DNA of 64,000 nucleotides, taken from assembly GCF_026107375.2 (NCBI RefSeq), contig NZ_JAPCIA010000001.1, forward strand, positions 1,922,001-1,986,000, written 5' to 3'. Position 1 is the stretch's first letter. Each line of letters opens with the position of its first letter. Under the pieces are notes generated by a model that was not told where the DNA came from, did not search any database, and was given only the letters and a program-made list of their open reading frames with translations. Position numbers and translations under genes: made by a program. The stretch comes from Sphingomonas sp. BT-65. GTDB lineage: Bacteria > Pseudomonadota > Alphaproteobacteria > Sphingomonadales > Sphingomonadaceae. Positions 42,032-51,512 of the stretch are shown here, one piece after another.

Positions 42032-45000
42032 CATGACGACCGACCAGCGCGCCTATCTCGCCGAGCACGGCATGTACCGCCCCGAGTTCGAGGGCGATGC
42101 CTGTGGCGTTGGCATGGTCGCCGCGATCGACGGCCAAGCCTCGCGCCGCGTGGTGCAGAGCGCGATCGACGCGCTGAAGGCGGTGTGGCACCGCGGCGCG
42201 GTCGATGCCGACGGCAAGACCGGCGACGGCGCGGGCATCCATGTCGACCTGCCGCTGCGCTTCTTCGATGACGCCGTGCTCGCCTCGGGCCACCGCGTGC
42301 TGCCCAACCGGCTCGCGGTCGGCATGATCTTCATGCCGCGCGTCGATCTCGGCGCGCAGGAAGCGTGCCGCACGATCGTCGAGAGCGTGATCATCGAGGC
42401 CGGCTACACCATCTATGGCTGGCGCCAGGTGCCGGTCGACGTTTCGGTGATCGGCCAGAAGGCGCAGGCGACGCGTCCCGAGATCGAGCAGATCATGATT
42501 GCCGGGCCGATGCCCGACGCGGTGTCCGAGGCCGAGTTCGAGAAGAACCTCTATCTCGTCCGCCGCCGGATCGAGAAGCAGATCATCGCGGCGCAGATCA
42601 GCGGCTTCTACATCTGCTCGCTGAGCTGCCGCTCGGTGATCTACAAGGGACTGTTCCTCGCCGAGAGCCTCAGCGAATTCTATCCCGACCTCAAGGACGA
42701 GCGCTTCGTCAGCCGCGTCGCGATCTTCCACCAGCGCTATTCGACCAACACCTTCCCGCAATGGTGGTTGGCACAGCCCTTCCGCTGCCTGGCGCACAAT
42801 GGCGAGATCAACACGATCCGCGGCAACAAGAACTGGATGCTCAGCCACGAGATCAAGATGGCGAGCCTGGCGTTTGGCGGGGATTCGGAGGACATCAAGC
42901 CGGTGATCCCGGCGGGCGCGAGCGATACCGCCGCGCTCGACGCGGTGTTCGAGGCGATCTGCCGCTCGGGGCGTGATGCGCCGACTGCTAAGCTGATGCT
43001 CGTTCCCGAGGCGATGGGCCCCGAGACGCCGGCCAACCACCTCGCGATGTACAAATATCTGGCGAGTGTGATGGAGCCGTGGGACGGCCCCGCAGCGCTG
43101 GCGATGACCGATGGCCGCTGGGCGGTCGCGGGCGTCGACCGCAACGCGCTGCGCCCGCTGCGCTACACGCGCACCGCCGACGGGCTGCTCGTCGTCGGCT
43201 CCGAGACCGGCATGGTCCAGATCCCCGAATCGACCGTGGTCGCCAAGGGCCGGCTGGGGCCAGGGCAGATGATCGCGGTCGATCTCGACGAAGGCCGCTT
43301 CTACGCCGACGCCGAGGTCAAGGACCGGATCGCGGGCGAATATGACTATGCCAGGATGATCGGCGAGTTCCTCACGATCGACGATCTTAGCGCCGCGGAC
43401 GAGGCGGGACCGCGCTTCGACCGCGCCGAGCTGACCCGCCGCCAGGTCGCGGCCGGGCAGACGCTCGAGGACATGGAGCTGATCCTCTCGCCGATGGTGA
43501 CCGATGCCAAGGAAGCGGTCGGATCGATGGGCGACGACACGCCGCTGGCGGTGATCAGCGACAAGCCGCGCCTGATCAGCCAGTTCTTCCGCCAGAATTT
43601 CAGCCAGGTCACCAACCCGCCGATCGACAGCTTGCGCGAGCGGCACGTGATGTCGCTCAAGACGCGCTTCGGCAATCTCGCCAACATCCTCGACATCGGG
43701 GAGACCGCGAACAAGGTGCTGGTGCTCGAAAGCCCGGTGCTGACCAATAGCGACTGGGCGCGGCTCAAGACCCATTTCGGCGATCTTGCCGCCGAGATCG
43801 ACTGCACCTTCCCCGCGGGCGGCGGACCGGAGACGCTGCGCGCGGCGATCATCGACATCCGTTTCAAGGCCGAGCAGGCGGTGCGCGCGGGCGCGACCGA
43901 GCTGTTCCTGACCGACGAGCATGTCGGGCCGGATCGCGTGGCCATCGCCGGCGTGCTGGCGGCGGCGGCGGTGCACACCCATCTCGTGCGCAAGGGGCTG
44001 CGCAGCTACGCCAGCGTCAACGTGCGTTCGGCCGAATGCCTCGACACGCATTATTACGCCGTGCTGATCGGCGTCGGCGCGACGACGGTGAACGCCTATC
44101 TCGCCGAAGCCTCGATCGCCGACCGCCATGCGCGCGGCCTGTTCGGCGATCTGGCGTTCGAGCAGTGCCTCAGGAACCACCGCAAGGCGATCGACGAAGG
44201 CCTGCTCAAGATCATGTCGAAGATGGGGATCGCGGTGATCTCCAGCTATCGCGGCGGCTATAATTTCGAGGCGGTCGGGCTCTCCCGCGCGCTGGTCAAC
44301 GACTTCTTCCCGGGGATGCCGGCGAAGATCTCGGGCGAGGGCTACGCTTCGCTGCACCTCAACGCCAAGCTGCGGCACGACGCTGCATTCGACACGGGCG
44401 TTGCGACGCTGCCGATCGGCGGCTTCTACCGCCAGCGCCACGGCGGCGAGACGCACGCCTATTCGGCGCAGCTGATGCACACGCTGCAGACCGCGGTCGC
44501 GACCGACAGCTATTCGACCTATCTGCAATTCTCGCGCGGGGTGCGCGACCTGCCGCCGGTTTACCTCCGCGACCTGCTCGAGTTCAACTTCCCGAACGAG
44601 GGCGTGGCGATCGACCAGGTCGAGGCGATCACCGAGATCCGCAAGCGCTTCGTCACGCCGGGCATGTCGCTCGGCGCGCTCAGCCCCGAGGCGCACGAGA
44701 CGCTGGCGATCGCGATGAACCGCATCGGCGCCAAGGCGGTGTCGGGCGAGGGCGGGGAGGATTCGATCCGCTACCAGCCCTATGCCAATGGCGACAACGC
44801 CAACTCCTCGATCAAGCAGATCGCGTCGGGCCGCTTCGGGGTGACCGCCGAATATCTCAACGCGTGCGACGAGGTGGAGATCAAGGTTGCGCAGGGCGCC
44901 AAGCCCGGCGAGGGCGGCCAGCTGCCCGGCTTCAAGGTTACCGAGTTCATCGCCCGGCTGCGCCACTCGACGCCCGGCGTGACGCTGATCTCGCCGCCGC

Positions 45001-46538
45001 CGCACCACGACATCTACTCGATCGAGGACCTGGCGCAGCTCATCTATGACCTGAAGCAGATCAACCCGCGCGCGCGGGTCTGCGTCAAGCTGGTCAGCTC
45101 GGCGGGCATCGGTACGGTCGCGGCAGGCGTCGCCAAGGCGCATGCCGACGTGATCCTCGTCGCCGGCCATGTCGGTGGCACCGGCGCCTCGCCGCAGACG
45201 TCGGTCAAATACGCCGGCACGCCGTGGGAGATGGGCCTTTCCGAGGTCAACCAGACGCTGACCCTCAACGGCCTGCGCGGCCGGGTGCGGCTGCGCACCG
45301 ATGGCGGGCTCAAGACCGGGCGCGACATCGTCATCGCCGCGATCCTCGGCGCTGAGGAGTTCGGCATCGGCACGCTCTCGCTGGTGGCGATGGGCTGCAT
45401 CATGGTGCGCCAGTGTCATTCGAACACCTGCCCGGTCGGCGTGTGCACCCAGGACGAGCGGTTGCGCGCCAAGTTCACCGGCAGCCCGGAGAAGGTCATC
45501 AACCTGATGACCTTCATCGCCGAGGAGGTGCGCGAGATTCTCGCCAAGCTCGGGGTCAAGAGCCTCGACGAGGTGATCGGCCGCACCGAGCTGCTCCGCC
45601 AGGTCAGCCGCGGCGCCGAGCATCTCGACGATCTCGACTTGAACCCGATCCTCGCCAAGGTCGATGCCGACGAGAGCGATCGCCGCTTCAGCCTCGACAC
45701 CTGGCGCAACGCGGTGCCCGACAGCCTCGACGCGCAGATCATCGCCGACGCGAAGGCGGTGTTCGAGCGCGGCGAGAAGATGCAGCTCGCCTATAATGTC
45801 CGCAACACGCACCGCGCGGTCGGCACGCGGCTGTCGAGCGAGATCACGCGCAAGTTCGGCATGTCGAAGCTCAATGACGGCCATGTCCAGGTGCGCCTGC
45901 GCGGCTCGGCGGGGCAGTCGCTCGGCGCGTTCCTGTGCAAGGGCGTGACGCTCGAAGTGTTCGGCGACGCCAACGACTATGTCGGCAAGGGCCTGTCGGG
46001 CGGCACGATCGTGGTGCGCCCGCTGGTGAGCTCGCCGCTCGACAGCCGCGCCAACACGATCATCGGCAACACCGTCCTCTATGGCGCGACCTCGGGCAAG
46101 CTGTTCGCGGCGGGCCAGGCGGGCGAGCGCTTCGCGGTGCGCAACTCGGGCGCGCAGGTCGTGGTCGAGGGCTGCGGCGCCAATGGCTGCGAATATATGA
46201 CGGGCGGCGTCGCGGTGGTGCTGGGCAGGACCGGCGCGAATTTCGGTGCGGGCATGACCGGGGGCATGGCCTTCGTTTATGACGAGGACGGCGCGTTCGA
46301 GGCCGGCGCCAACCCCGACAGCATCGTGTGGCAGCGCCTGTCGTCGATGCACTGGGAGGCGGTGCTCAAGAACCTCGTCGCCGAGCATCACGCCGCGACC
46401 GACAGCAACTGGTCGGGCGGGCTGATCGAGGACTGGGAGCGCATTCGCGGGCATTTCTGGCAGGTGGTGCCGAAGGAGATGCTCACCCGCCTGTCCCACC
46501 CGCTCGACGACAGCGTCGAGCTGGTTGCTGCCGAATAG
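42024..46538 (+). CDS. gltB: Glutamate synthase large subunit
   Basis: A 1504-residue enzyme that makes glutamate from glutamine and 2-oxoglutarate. The N-terminal nucleophile is Cys27 in GDACGVGMVA after a short propeptide. The glutaminase domain runs to about residue 430 (RYSTNTFPQWWLAQPFRCLAHNGEINT), followed by the central domain, then the FMN and 2-oxoglutarate domain (about 820-1200) with SGEGGEDSIRY and the 3Fe-4S cysteines in MGCIMVRQCHSNTCPVGVC. The C-terminal glycine-rich beta-helix has GGTIVVRP and GANGCEYMTGG. Full length. A long antisense frame covers the whole gene but is a GC-bias shadow. Confidence 0.97.
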   Translation: MTDMTTDQRAYLAEHGMYRPEFEGDACGVGMVAAIDGQASRRVVQSAIDALKAVWHRGAVDADGKTGDGAGIHVDLPLRFFDDAVLASGHRVLPNRLAVGMIFMPRVDLGAQEACRTIVESVIIEAGYTIYGWRQVPVDVSVIGQKAQATRPEIEQIMIAGPMPDAVSEAEFEKNLYLVRRRIEKQIIAAQISGFYICSLSCRSVIYKGLFLAESLSEFYPDLKDERFVSRVAIFHQRYSTNTFPQWWLAQPFRCLAHNGEINTIRGNKNWMLSHEIKMASLAFGGDSEDIKPVIPAGASDTAALDAVFEAICRSGRDAPTAKLMLVPEAMGPETPANHLAMYKYLASVMEPWDGPAALAMTDGRWAVAGVDRNALRPLRYTRTADGLLVVGSETGMVQIPESTVVAKGRLGPGQMIAVDLDEGRFYADAEVKDRIAGEYDYARMIGEFLTIDDLSAADEAGPRFDRAELTRRQVAAGQTLEDMELILSPMVTDAKEAVGSMGDDTPLAVISDKPRLISQFFRQNFSQVTNPPIDSLRERHVMSLKTRFGNLANILDIGETANKVLVLESPVLTNSDWARLKTHFGDLAAEIDCTFPAGGGPETLRAAIIDIRFKAEQAVRAGATELFLTDEHVGPDRVAIAGVLAAAAVHTHLVRKGLRSYASVNVRSAECLDTHYYAVLIGVGATTVNAYLAEASIADRHARGLFGDLAFEQCLRNHRKAIDEGLLKIMSKMGIAVISSYRGGYNFEAVGLSRALVNDFFPGMPAKISGEGYASLHLNAKLRHDAAFDTGVATLPIGGFYRQRHGGETHAYSAQLMHTLQTAVATDSYSTYLQFSRGVRDLPPVYLRDLLEFNFPNEGVAIDQVEAITEIRKRFVTPGMSLGALSPEAHETLAIAMNRIGAKAVSGEGGEDSIRYQPYANGDNANSSIKQIASGRFGVTAEYLNACDEVEIKVAQGAKPGEGGQLPGFKVTEFIARLRHSTPGVTLISPPPHHDIYSIEDLAQLIYDLKQINPRARVCVKLVSSAGIGTVAAGVAKAHADVILVAGHVGGTGASPQTSVKYAGTPWEMGLSEVNQTLTLNGLRGRVRLRTDGGLKTGRDIVIAAILGAEEFGIGTLSLVAMGCIMVRQCHSNTCPVGVCTQDERLRAKFTGSPEKVINLMTFIAEEVREILAKLGVKSLDEVIGRTELLRQVSRGAEHLDDLDLNPILAKVDADESDRRFSLDTWRNAVPDSLDAQIIADAKAVFERGEKMQLAYNVRNTHRAVGTRLSSEITRKFGMSKLNDGHVQVRLRGSAGQSLGAFLCKGVTLEVFGDANDYVGKGLSGGTIVVRPLVSSPLDSRANTIIGNTVLYGATSGKLFAAGQAGERFAVRNSGAQVVVEGCGANGCEYMTGGVAVVLGRTGANFGAGMTGGMAFVYDEDGAFEAGANPDSIVWQRLSSMHWEAVLKNLVAEHHAATDSNWSGGLIEDWERIRGHFWQVVPKEMLTRLSHPLDDSVELVAAE

Positions 46539-46566
46539 ACGGGTCCGGGAGCGGCGAATATGCTAG

Positions 46567-46596
46567 GAGTCGCGGAACCAGTTGTCCCCGCGACTC
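46567..46596. terminator. Perfect hairpin after gltB
   Basis: A 9-bp perfect stem, GAGTCGCGG (46567-46575) with CCGCGACTC (46588-46596), 29 bases after the gltB stop. No T run follows. The ribosome-binding site GGGAG of the next gene starts at the very next base, so the hairpin could terminate the glt operon or tune translation of the small gene. Confidence 0.4.
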
Positions 46597-46608
46597 GGGA
46601 GTATCGTC

Positions 46609-47037
46609 GTGCGTATGATCCTCATTGCCCTCGCCGCCTCCGGCCTCGCCGCACCCGCGCTGGCGCAGGAACGCGAGGCGCAGATCGCCGACCGGCTGAA
46701 TGATCCGGTGGTGCAGGACGGCATTACCGCCGCGGTTTCGTCGCTTGCCGGCATCCTGCTCGATACGCGAGTCGGCAGCCTCGCGCGCTACAGCGACGGG
46801 CGCGTGCGCCCGGGCGACACGCTGCGCGATGTGAAGCAGCGAGAGGATCCCGGCTTCGAGCGCCGCCTGCGCCGCGACACGCGTCGCGCGGTCGGCACCG
46901 CCGGCGCGGTCACCGCCGATCTCGCGGCGACCGCTGCCGCGCTTACGGAGACCGCCATGCGGCTGAAGACCGTGCTGGCGCCGCTGGCGGCGGCAGGCGA
47001 TGCGCTCCCGCTCGACGAATACGACGATCAGGACTGA
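46609..47037 (+). CDS. Small exported protein of unknown function
   Basis: A 142-residue protein with signal peptide MRMILIALAASGLAAPALAQE (Met from GTG). GGGAG lies 7 bases before the GTG at 46609; an ATG at 46615 is also possible. The mature part is helical and charged: REAQIADRLNDPVVQDGITAAVSSLAGILLDTRVGSLARY, then RVRPGDTLRDVKQREDPGFERRLRRDTRRAV and an acidic tail DEYDDQD. I do not recognise a named family. It follows gltB with a hairpin between, so it probably has its own expression control. Confidence 0.7.
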   Translation: MRMILIALAASGLAAPALAQEREAQIADRLNDPVVQDGITAAVSSLAGILLDTRVGSLARYSDGRVRPGDTLRDVKQREDPGFERRLRRDTRRAVGTAGAVTADLAATAAALTETAMRLKTVLAPLAAAGDALPLDEYDDQD

Positions 47038-47100
47038 TCGATCCCCGCGGCCGATTGTCCGCTTGCCGCCGCCGCTATCCGCCGCCTAAAGCCTTGAGCC

Positions 47101-47769
47101 ATGTGGCAGCTCTACCAGTTCCCGCTTTGCCCGTTCTCGCGCAAGGTCCGGCTCGTTCTTGGCGAGAAGGGCGTCGGCTATGAGCCGGTGCGCGAATCCC
47201 CCTGGGCGCGGCGCGACGAATTCCTCGACATGAACCCCGCCGGGCAGACCCCGGTGATGGCCGACGACCGCGGCGTGGTGCTGATCGATTCGGTCGCGAT
47301 CTGCGAGTTCTTCGAGGAGACGGTGAGCAAGGCCGCGCTCCTCAACGGCACCGCCGCCGACCGCGCCGAGATCCGCCGCCTGGTCGCCTGGTTCGACGTC
47401 CAGTTCTTCCGCGACATCACCGGGCCGCTGCTGCACGAGCGCATGCTCAAGCGCATCGTCCACCGCGCCACGCCGGACTCGACCGCGCTGCGCGAGGCGA
47501 TGAAGGCGGCGGTCGCGCATCTCGACTATATCGACTTCCTGCTCGATCATCGCACCTGGCTGGGCGGCGCGACGATGAGCCTCGCCGATCTCGCCGCCGC
47601 GGCGCAGATCAGCGTCGCCGATTATCTCGGCGGGATCGACTGGAAGAGCCACGAGCAGGCCAAGCGCTGGTATGTCGGCATGAAGAGCCGGCCGAGCTTC
47701 CGCCCGCTGCTCGCCGAGCGGATGGAAGGGATCAACCCGCCGCCGGATTACGAGAAGCTCGACCTCTGA
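47101..47769 (+). CDS. Glutathione S-transferase family protein
   Basis: A 222-residue protein with the thioredoxin-fold N-terminal domain (WQLYQFPLCPFSRKVRLVLGEKG; CPFS active-site region at residues 10-13; NPAGQTPVM with the conserved cis-Pro; IDSVAICEFFEE) and an all-helical C-terminal domain ending WYVGMKSRPSFRPLLAERMEG. The cysteine-containing start suggests a beta- or omega-like thiol transferase rather than a classic detoxifying form. No signal peptide. It is a single gene between the small exported protein and a convergent exported protein gene. Confidence 0.93.
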   Translation: MWQLYQFPLCPFSRKVRLVLGEKGVGYEPVRESPWARRDEFLDMNPAGQTPVMADDRGVVLIDSVAICEFFEETVSKAALLNGTAADRAEIRRLVAWFDVQFFRDITGPLLHERMLKRIVHRATPDSTALREAMKAAVAHLDYIDFLLDHRTWLGGATMSLADLAAAAQISVADYLGGIDWKSHEQAKRWYVGMKSRPSFRPLLAERMEGINPPPDYEKLDL

Positions 47770-47778
47770 GCGAACGCG

Positions 47779-48330
47779 TCAAGGGATCGAGATCGCTTCG
47801 TCCGACTGGGCGGGAAAGCGCCGGATCACCGCGGGTGCGAGCTTGGCGGCGAGCGCGGCCGGGGCATCCGCCTTCGTTCCCTCGGCCTGCGCGGTGACCG
47901 CGCGCCCGCTCCATACGCGCTGCATGCCCTCGCGCAGGAGAATCTCGACCTCAAGCTCGGTGACGATCAGGCCGCGGAGCTGGCGCTTGTCCGAGGGCAA
48001 GGTGACGCCGATCGCCGCGCCCCAATTGCCGATCGCGGTGGCCATGCCCTCTTCCTTGGCGTTCGAGGTCACCGCGCCGCGCGCGGTGCGGGTGAGCTTC
48101 ATGCGCGCGACATAGCGGCTGCGGCTGGTCGCCGGCAGCGCGGTGAACCGGGCGTCCATCAGTGCGCGCTCGACCGCATCGGCGAAGACCTGCCGCACCG
48201 TTGCCGGCCCCGCCTCCTTCGCGAGCGGCTCGATCGCGACGGTGCCCGGACGCGGCGCCTCGGGCGCTTCCTGCGCGGCCGCCGGCGCCGCGGCGGCGAG
48301 CGCGATCGTCATCATCCAGTAATTGTGCAT
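47779..48330 (-). CDS. Exported protein of unknown function
   Basis: A 183-residue protein that starts MHNYWMMTIALAAAAPAAAQE after an excellent GGAGG ribosome-binding site. The leader is a signal peptide. The mature protein has an alpha/beta pattern with VRQVFADAVERALMDARFTALPATSRSRYVARMKL and LRGLIVTELEVEILLREGMQRVWSGRAVTAQ, resembling small periplasmic or lipoprotein-like proteins of the LptE/CsgG-like size class, though I cannot assign a family. It diverges from the MarR-GNAT gene across 113 bases that contain a palindromic operator, so it may be a target of that regulator. Confidence 0.7.
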   Translation of the reverse strand: MHNYWMMTIALAAAAPAAAQEAPEAPRPGTVAIEPLAKEAGPATVRQVFADAVERALMDARFTALPATSRSRYVARMKLTRTARGAVTSNAKEEGMATAIGNWGAAIGVTLPSDKRQLRGLIVTELEVEILLREGMQRVWSGRAVTAQAEGTKADAPAALAAKLAPAVIRRFPAQSDEAISIP

Positions 48331-48407
48331 CGCTTGCCTCCACACCGCCATCGGGCAGATTTCTCGCACAACCCCCAGACGGAAACCAGCCAAAGAGCCC
48401 GCTTTAC

Positions 48408-48443
48408 TTGACCGGTCGATATTATCTGACCTAAGTCAGATAA
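48408..48443 (+). promoter_or_regulatory. Promoter and palindromic operator of the MarR-GNAT gene
   Basis: TTATCTGAC (48422-48430) and GTCAGATAA (48435-48443) form a perfect 9-bp inverted repeat with a CTAA spacer, ending at the base before the ATG. A -35-like TTGACC lies at 48408-48413; 17-18 bases on is a TAAGT hexamer inside the palindrome. That would place the transcription start at or next to the A of the ATG. The arrangement suggests autorepression and a leaderless messenger. Confidence 0.65.
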
Positions 48444-49319
48444 ATGGCTCCTGATGCTGTTTCCCGCTTCCGCCGCTTCGCGCGTGTCGTGACCCGCGAG
48501 GTCGGCGCGCTCGACAGCTCGTTCCTCGGGCGCGGCCGTCCGCTCGGCGCAGCGCGGGTGCTCAACGCGATCGGTGCGGGCCGGTCGGACGTGGCGGAGA
48601 TCCGGGCCTATCTCGGGCTCGATTCCGGGCTGATGAGCCGGCTGCTGCGCGGGCTGGAGGATGAGGGACTGGTCCGCACCGTACCGCATCCGGACGATGC
48701 CCGGTGCCGGATCGCCACGCTAACCGCTTCCGGCAGGCAGGAGTTCGAGGCGTATGAGGCGCTGTCCGATACACGGGCATCCATGCTGCTCGAACGCGCG
48801 GCCGATGCGGACGAGCTGTTGCGCGCCATGGACCTCATCGCCTCCGCCCTCGGTCGCGACATCATCACGATTGAGGAGATCGATCCGGCGAGCGACGCGG
48901 CGCGCGATTGCCTGGAACGCTATTATGCCGAGCTCGCGGCACGCTTCCCCACCGGCTTCGAGGTCGCCCGCTCGCGCGATCCCGACGCGGCGGACATGAT
49001 CCGCCCGCGCGGCGCCTTCCTGGTCGCCATGTCGGACGGCATGCCGGTGGGCTGTGTCGGCCTCAAGGGCGGCACCGGTGATACTGCCGAGATCAAGCGG
49101 CTATGGGTCTGCCCCAGCGCGCGCGGGCTCGGCCTGGCGCGCAAGCTGATGACGGCTGCGGAGGACGCCGCACGCAACCTGTCGATCGCGACGCTGCGGC
49201 TCGACACCAACCGCGCGCTGCCCGAAGCGGCGAAGCTCTATCGCGCCACTGGCTGGACCGAGATCGAGCGGTTCAACGACGATCCTTATGCCGAGGTCTT
49301 CTTCGAAAAGAAGCTGTGA
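48444..49319 (+). CDS. MarR-type regulator fused to GNAT acetyltransferase
   Basis: A 291-residue fusion. The N-terminal MarR winged helix (about 1-140) has LGAARVLNAIGAGRSDVAEIRAYLGLDSGLMSRLLRGLEDEGLVRTVPHPDDARCRIATLTASGR. The C-terminal GNAT domain (about 145-291) has AFLVAMSDGMPVGCVGLKG, AEIKRLWVCPSARGLGLARKLMTAAEDAAR with the acetyl-CoA loop, and LRLDTNRALPEAAKLYRATGWTEIERFNDDPYAEVFFEK. This bidomain class is widespread but its substrates are mostly unknown. There is no Shine-Dalgarno sequence, because the bases before the ATG are one arm of the operator palindrome. Confidence 0.92.
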   Translation: MAPDAVSRFRRFARVVTREVGALDSSFLGRGRPLGAARVLNAIGAGRSDVAEIRAYLGLDSGLMSRLLRGLEDEGLVRTVPHPDDARCRIATLTASGRQEFEAYEALSDTRASMLLERAADADELLRAMDLIASALGRDIITIEEIDPASDAARDCLERYYAELAARFPTGFEVARSRDPDAADMIRPRGAFLVAMSDGMPVGCVGLKGGTGDTAEIKRLWVCPSARGLGLARKLMTAAEDAARNLSIATLRLDTNRALPEAAKLYRATGWTEIERFNDDPYAEVFFEKKL

Positions 49320-49328
49320 CGGCTTCTG

Positions 49329-51428
49329 CTAGAAACCCTCGTCGTCCGGCACCGGCTCGCGGCGGCGGCGGTCGCGTTCCAGCGGCGGTTCGCTCAGCCC
49401 CTCCTCTTCCGGAGCTTCACGATCCGGTCGGGTCATCTCGATGCTGCCGTCGCGGTTGACGCGCACGCCGACCCCCTCGCCGCCCAAGCTGCCCTCGATC
49501 TCGATCGGCGCGTCGATGAAATTCTCGCCTTCGTCGGTCAGCACGTCGGAGAGGTTCTCCGCCACCGGCTCCGCCCTGGGCCGCGCGGTCACGCCCAGCG
49601 CCTGCGCCATGAAGTCGCGCCACACCCGCGCCGGGGCGCCGCCGCCGGCAAGGCCGGGATTGGGGGTATTGTCGTCATTGCCCATCCACACCCCGGCGAC
49701 GATGCCGCCGGCATAGCCGAGGAACAGCGCGTCGCGATTGTCCTGCGTCGTGCCGGTCTTGCCGAAGGTCTCGACCGACAGCGCCGCGCTCTGCCCGGTC
49801 CCCTCGCTCACCGCGGCCGCCATCAACTCGCGAATCCCCTCCAGCTCGCGGTTGCCGAGCGGGCGGTTCATGTTGGCGAAGCGCGAGAACCAGCCCGGCT
49901 CGTCCTCGGCCGACAGCCCGCGCGGCCGCACCGGCGCCTCGCCCGCGGCGATCGCGGCATAGGCGGCGGTGAGCTCGAGCAGCGACACGGTCGAGGTACC
50001 AAGCGCGATCGACGCCTCCTCGGCGATCGGGGTCGAGATGCCGAGATCGCGTGCCGCGCGGATCACCGCGCGCGGGCCGACATCCTTGATCAGCCGCGCC
50101 GCGGCGACGTTGCTCGACCGGGCAAAGGCCTGGCGCAGCGTGATTTCGCCGCGATAGCGCCCGTCATTGTTCTTGGGGCTCCACTCGCCGATCGTCACCG
50201 GCTCGTCGAGCACGGTCGAGTCCGGGCGCATGCCATTGCGCAGCGCGGCGAGATAGACGAACAGCTTGAAGGTCGAACCCGGCTGGCGCCGCGCCTGGGT
50301 CGCGCGGTTGAACGGCGAGTCCGCATATTTCTTGCCGCCGACCATCGCGATCACCCGCCCGTCGGGCCGCATCGCGACGATCGCGATCTGCGACTGGCGC
50401 AGCCCGGCGTTGCGCACCGCACGCTCGGCGGCGCGCTGCATCCGCGTCTCGAGCGTGGTCGTGACGGTCTGCTCGGTGGCGATCTCGCCCGAGCGGTCGC
50501 GCGCTTCGGGGAGGACCCAGTCGGCGAAATAGGTGCCCGACGGCAGCTGCTTGCTGCGCGCGAGGCGCAGGCGCGCGGGGGCGATCGCGCGCCCTTCGGC
50601 CTCGGTCAGGAAGCCGGCATCGACCATCGTGCCGACCACCACCTTCTGGCGCTCCCGCGCGCCCTTGAGGTTCGACGAGGGCGCGAGCCGCGACGGCGCC
50701 TTGACGAGACCCGCCAGCATCGCCGCCTGCCCCGTGGTCAGATCGTCGGCGGGACGGCTGAAATAGTGCCGCGCGGCCGCGTCGAGGCCGTACTGGTTGT
50801 CGCCGAAATAGACGTTGGAAAGGTAGCGCGAGAGGATCTCGTCCTTGGTCAGCCACGCCTCCAGCCAGAAGGCGATCAGCACCTCCTGGAACTTGCGGCC
50901 GAAGGTGCGCTTCGAGCTCAGGAACGCGTTCTTGGCGAGCTGCTGGGTGATCGTGCTGCCGCCCTGCGAGCTGTTGCTCGTGAAGACGTTGTTGACGAAG
51001 GCGCGGATGATGCCGCGCGGATCGATCCCCCAATGGCTGCGGAAGCGGCGGTCCTCGACCGCGATGAACGCCTCGACGACGTGGTCGGGCAGCTTGGCCG
51101 CGTCAACCGGCTTGCCGACCTCCGCGCCGGTCTTGGCGATCGGATTGCCCTCGGCCGAGAGCAGGGTGATCGAGGGCGGCACGGGCGGCTCAAGCGACTT
51201 GCTGAGCGGCGCGGTGAACACCAGCCACCCCACGGCGATCACGAACAAGATGATCAGCGCGGCGAGCCCGCGCATGCTCCAGCGCCACCACGGGCGCTGG
51301 CGCAGCGGCAGCCGCGGCGGCCGCCCGCCCGGCGGCAGGTCGCCGCCAGCGAAACCGTCGAACGGATTGGGCGGGGCCGCAGCTGCGCGCGGGTCCGCGA
51401 TCTCGGGATACAGGGTGTCGTAGCGCAT
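49329..51428 (-). CDS. Bifunctional penicillin-binding protein, class A (1A family)
   Basis: A 699-residue peptidoglycan synthase. A cytoplasmic Pro/Arg-rich N-terminus is followed by one membrane segment (about 53-72). The glycosyltransferase domain has the catalytic EDRRFRSHWGIDPRGI (Glu125), GGSTITQQLAKN and DEILSRYLSNVYFG. The transpeptidase domain has the acylation site GSTFK (Ser near 386), SSN and KTGTTQ (about 554). The acidic, Arg-rich tail DREAPEEEGL...RRREPVPDDEGF may be flexible. The ATG at 51428 is preferred over the GTG 12 bases upstream. It stands alone on the minus strand, 84 bases downstream of the S9 peptidase stop. Confidence 0.95.
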   Translation of the reverse strand: MRYDTLYPEIADPRAAAAPPNPFDGFAGGDLPPGGRPPRLPLRQRPWWRWSMRGLAALIILFVIAVGWLVFTAPLSKSLEPPVPPSITLLSAEGNPIAKTGAEVGKPVDAAKLPDHVVEAFIAVEDRRFRSHWGIDPRGIIRAFVNNVFTSNSSQGGSTITQQLAKNAFLSSKRTFGRKFQEVLIAFWLEAWLTKDEILSRYLSNVYFGDNQYGLDAAARHYFSRPADDLTTGQAAMLAGLVKAPSRLAPSSNLKGARERQKVVVGTMVDAGFLTEAEGRAIAPARLRLARSKQLPSGTYFADWVLPEARDRSGEIATEQTVTTTLETRMQRAAERAVRNAGLRQSQIAIVAMRPDGRVIAMVGGKKYADSPFNRATQARRQPGSTFKLFVYLAALRNGMRPDSTVLDEPVTIGEWSPKNNDGRYRGEITLRQAFARSSNVAAARLIKDVGPRAVIRAARDLGISTPIAEEASIALGTSTVSLLELTAAYAAIAAGEAPVRPRGLSAEDEPGWFSRFANMNRPLGNRELEGIRELMAAAVSEGTGQSAALSVETFGKTGTTQDNRDALFLGYAGGIVAGVWMGNDDNTPNPGLAGGGAPARVWRDFMAQALGVTARPRAEPVAENLSDVLTDEGENFIDAPIEIEGSLGGEGVGVRVNRDGSIEMTRPDREAPEEEGLSEPPLERDRRRREPVPDDEGF

Positions 51429-51512
51429 CGAACCGGGCACTGTATTAGAGCCCTACGACAGCGCGTTCAAGCGCCCGCCATCCAAAGCCGGTCAGGACAG
51501 CGGGCGCCTGCA

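Noticed and set aside
41958..46499. A 1513-codon open frame antisense to gltB, and similar long antisense frames opposite the S9 peptidase, wzc and tonB receptor genes
   Set aside because: High-GC codon bias leaves the antisense frame free of stops; the translations show no domains, and the sense proteins are complete and conserved.
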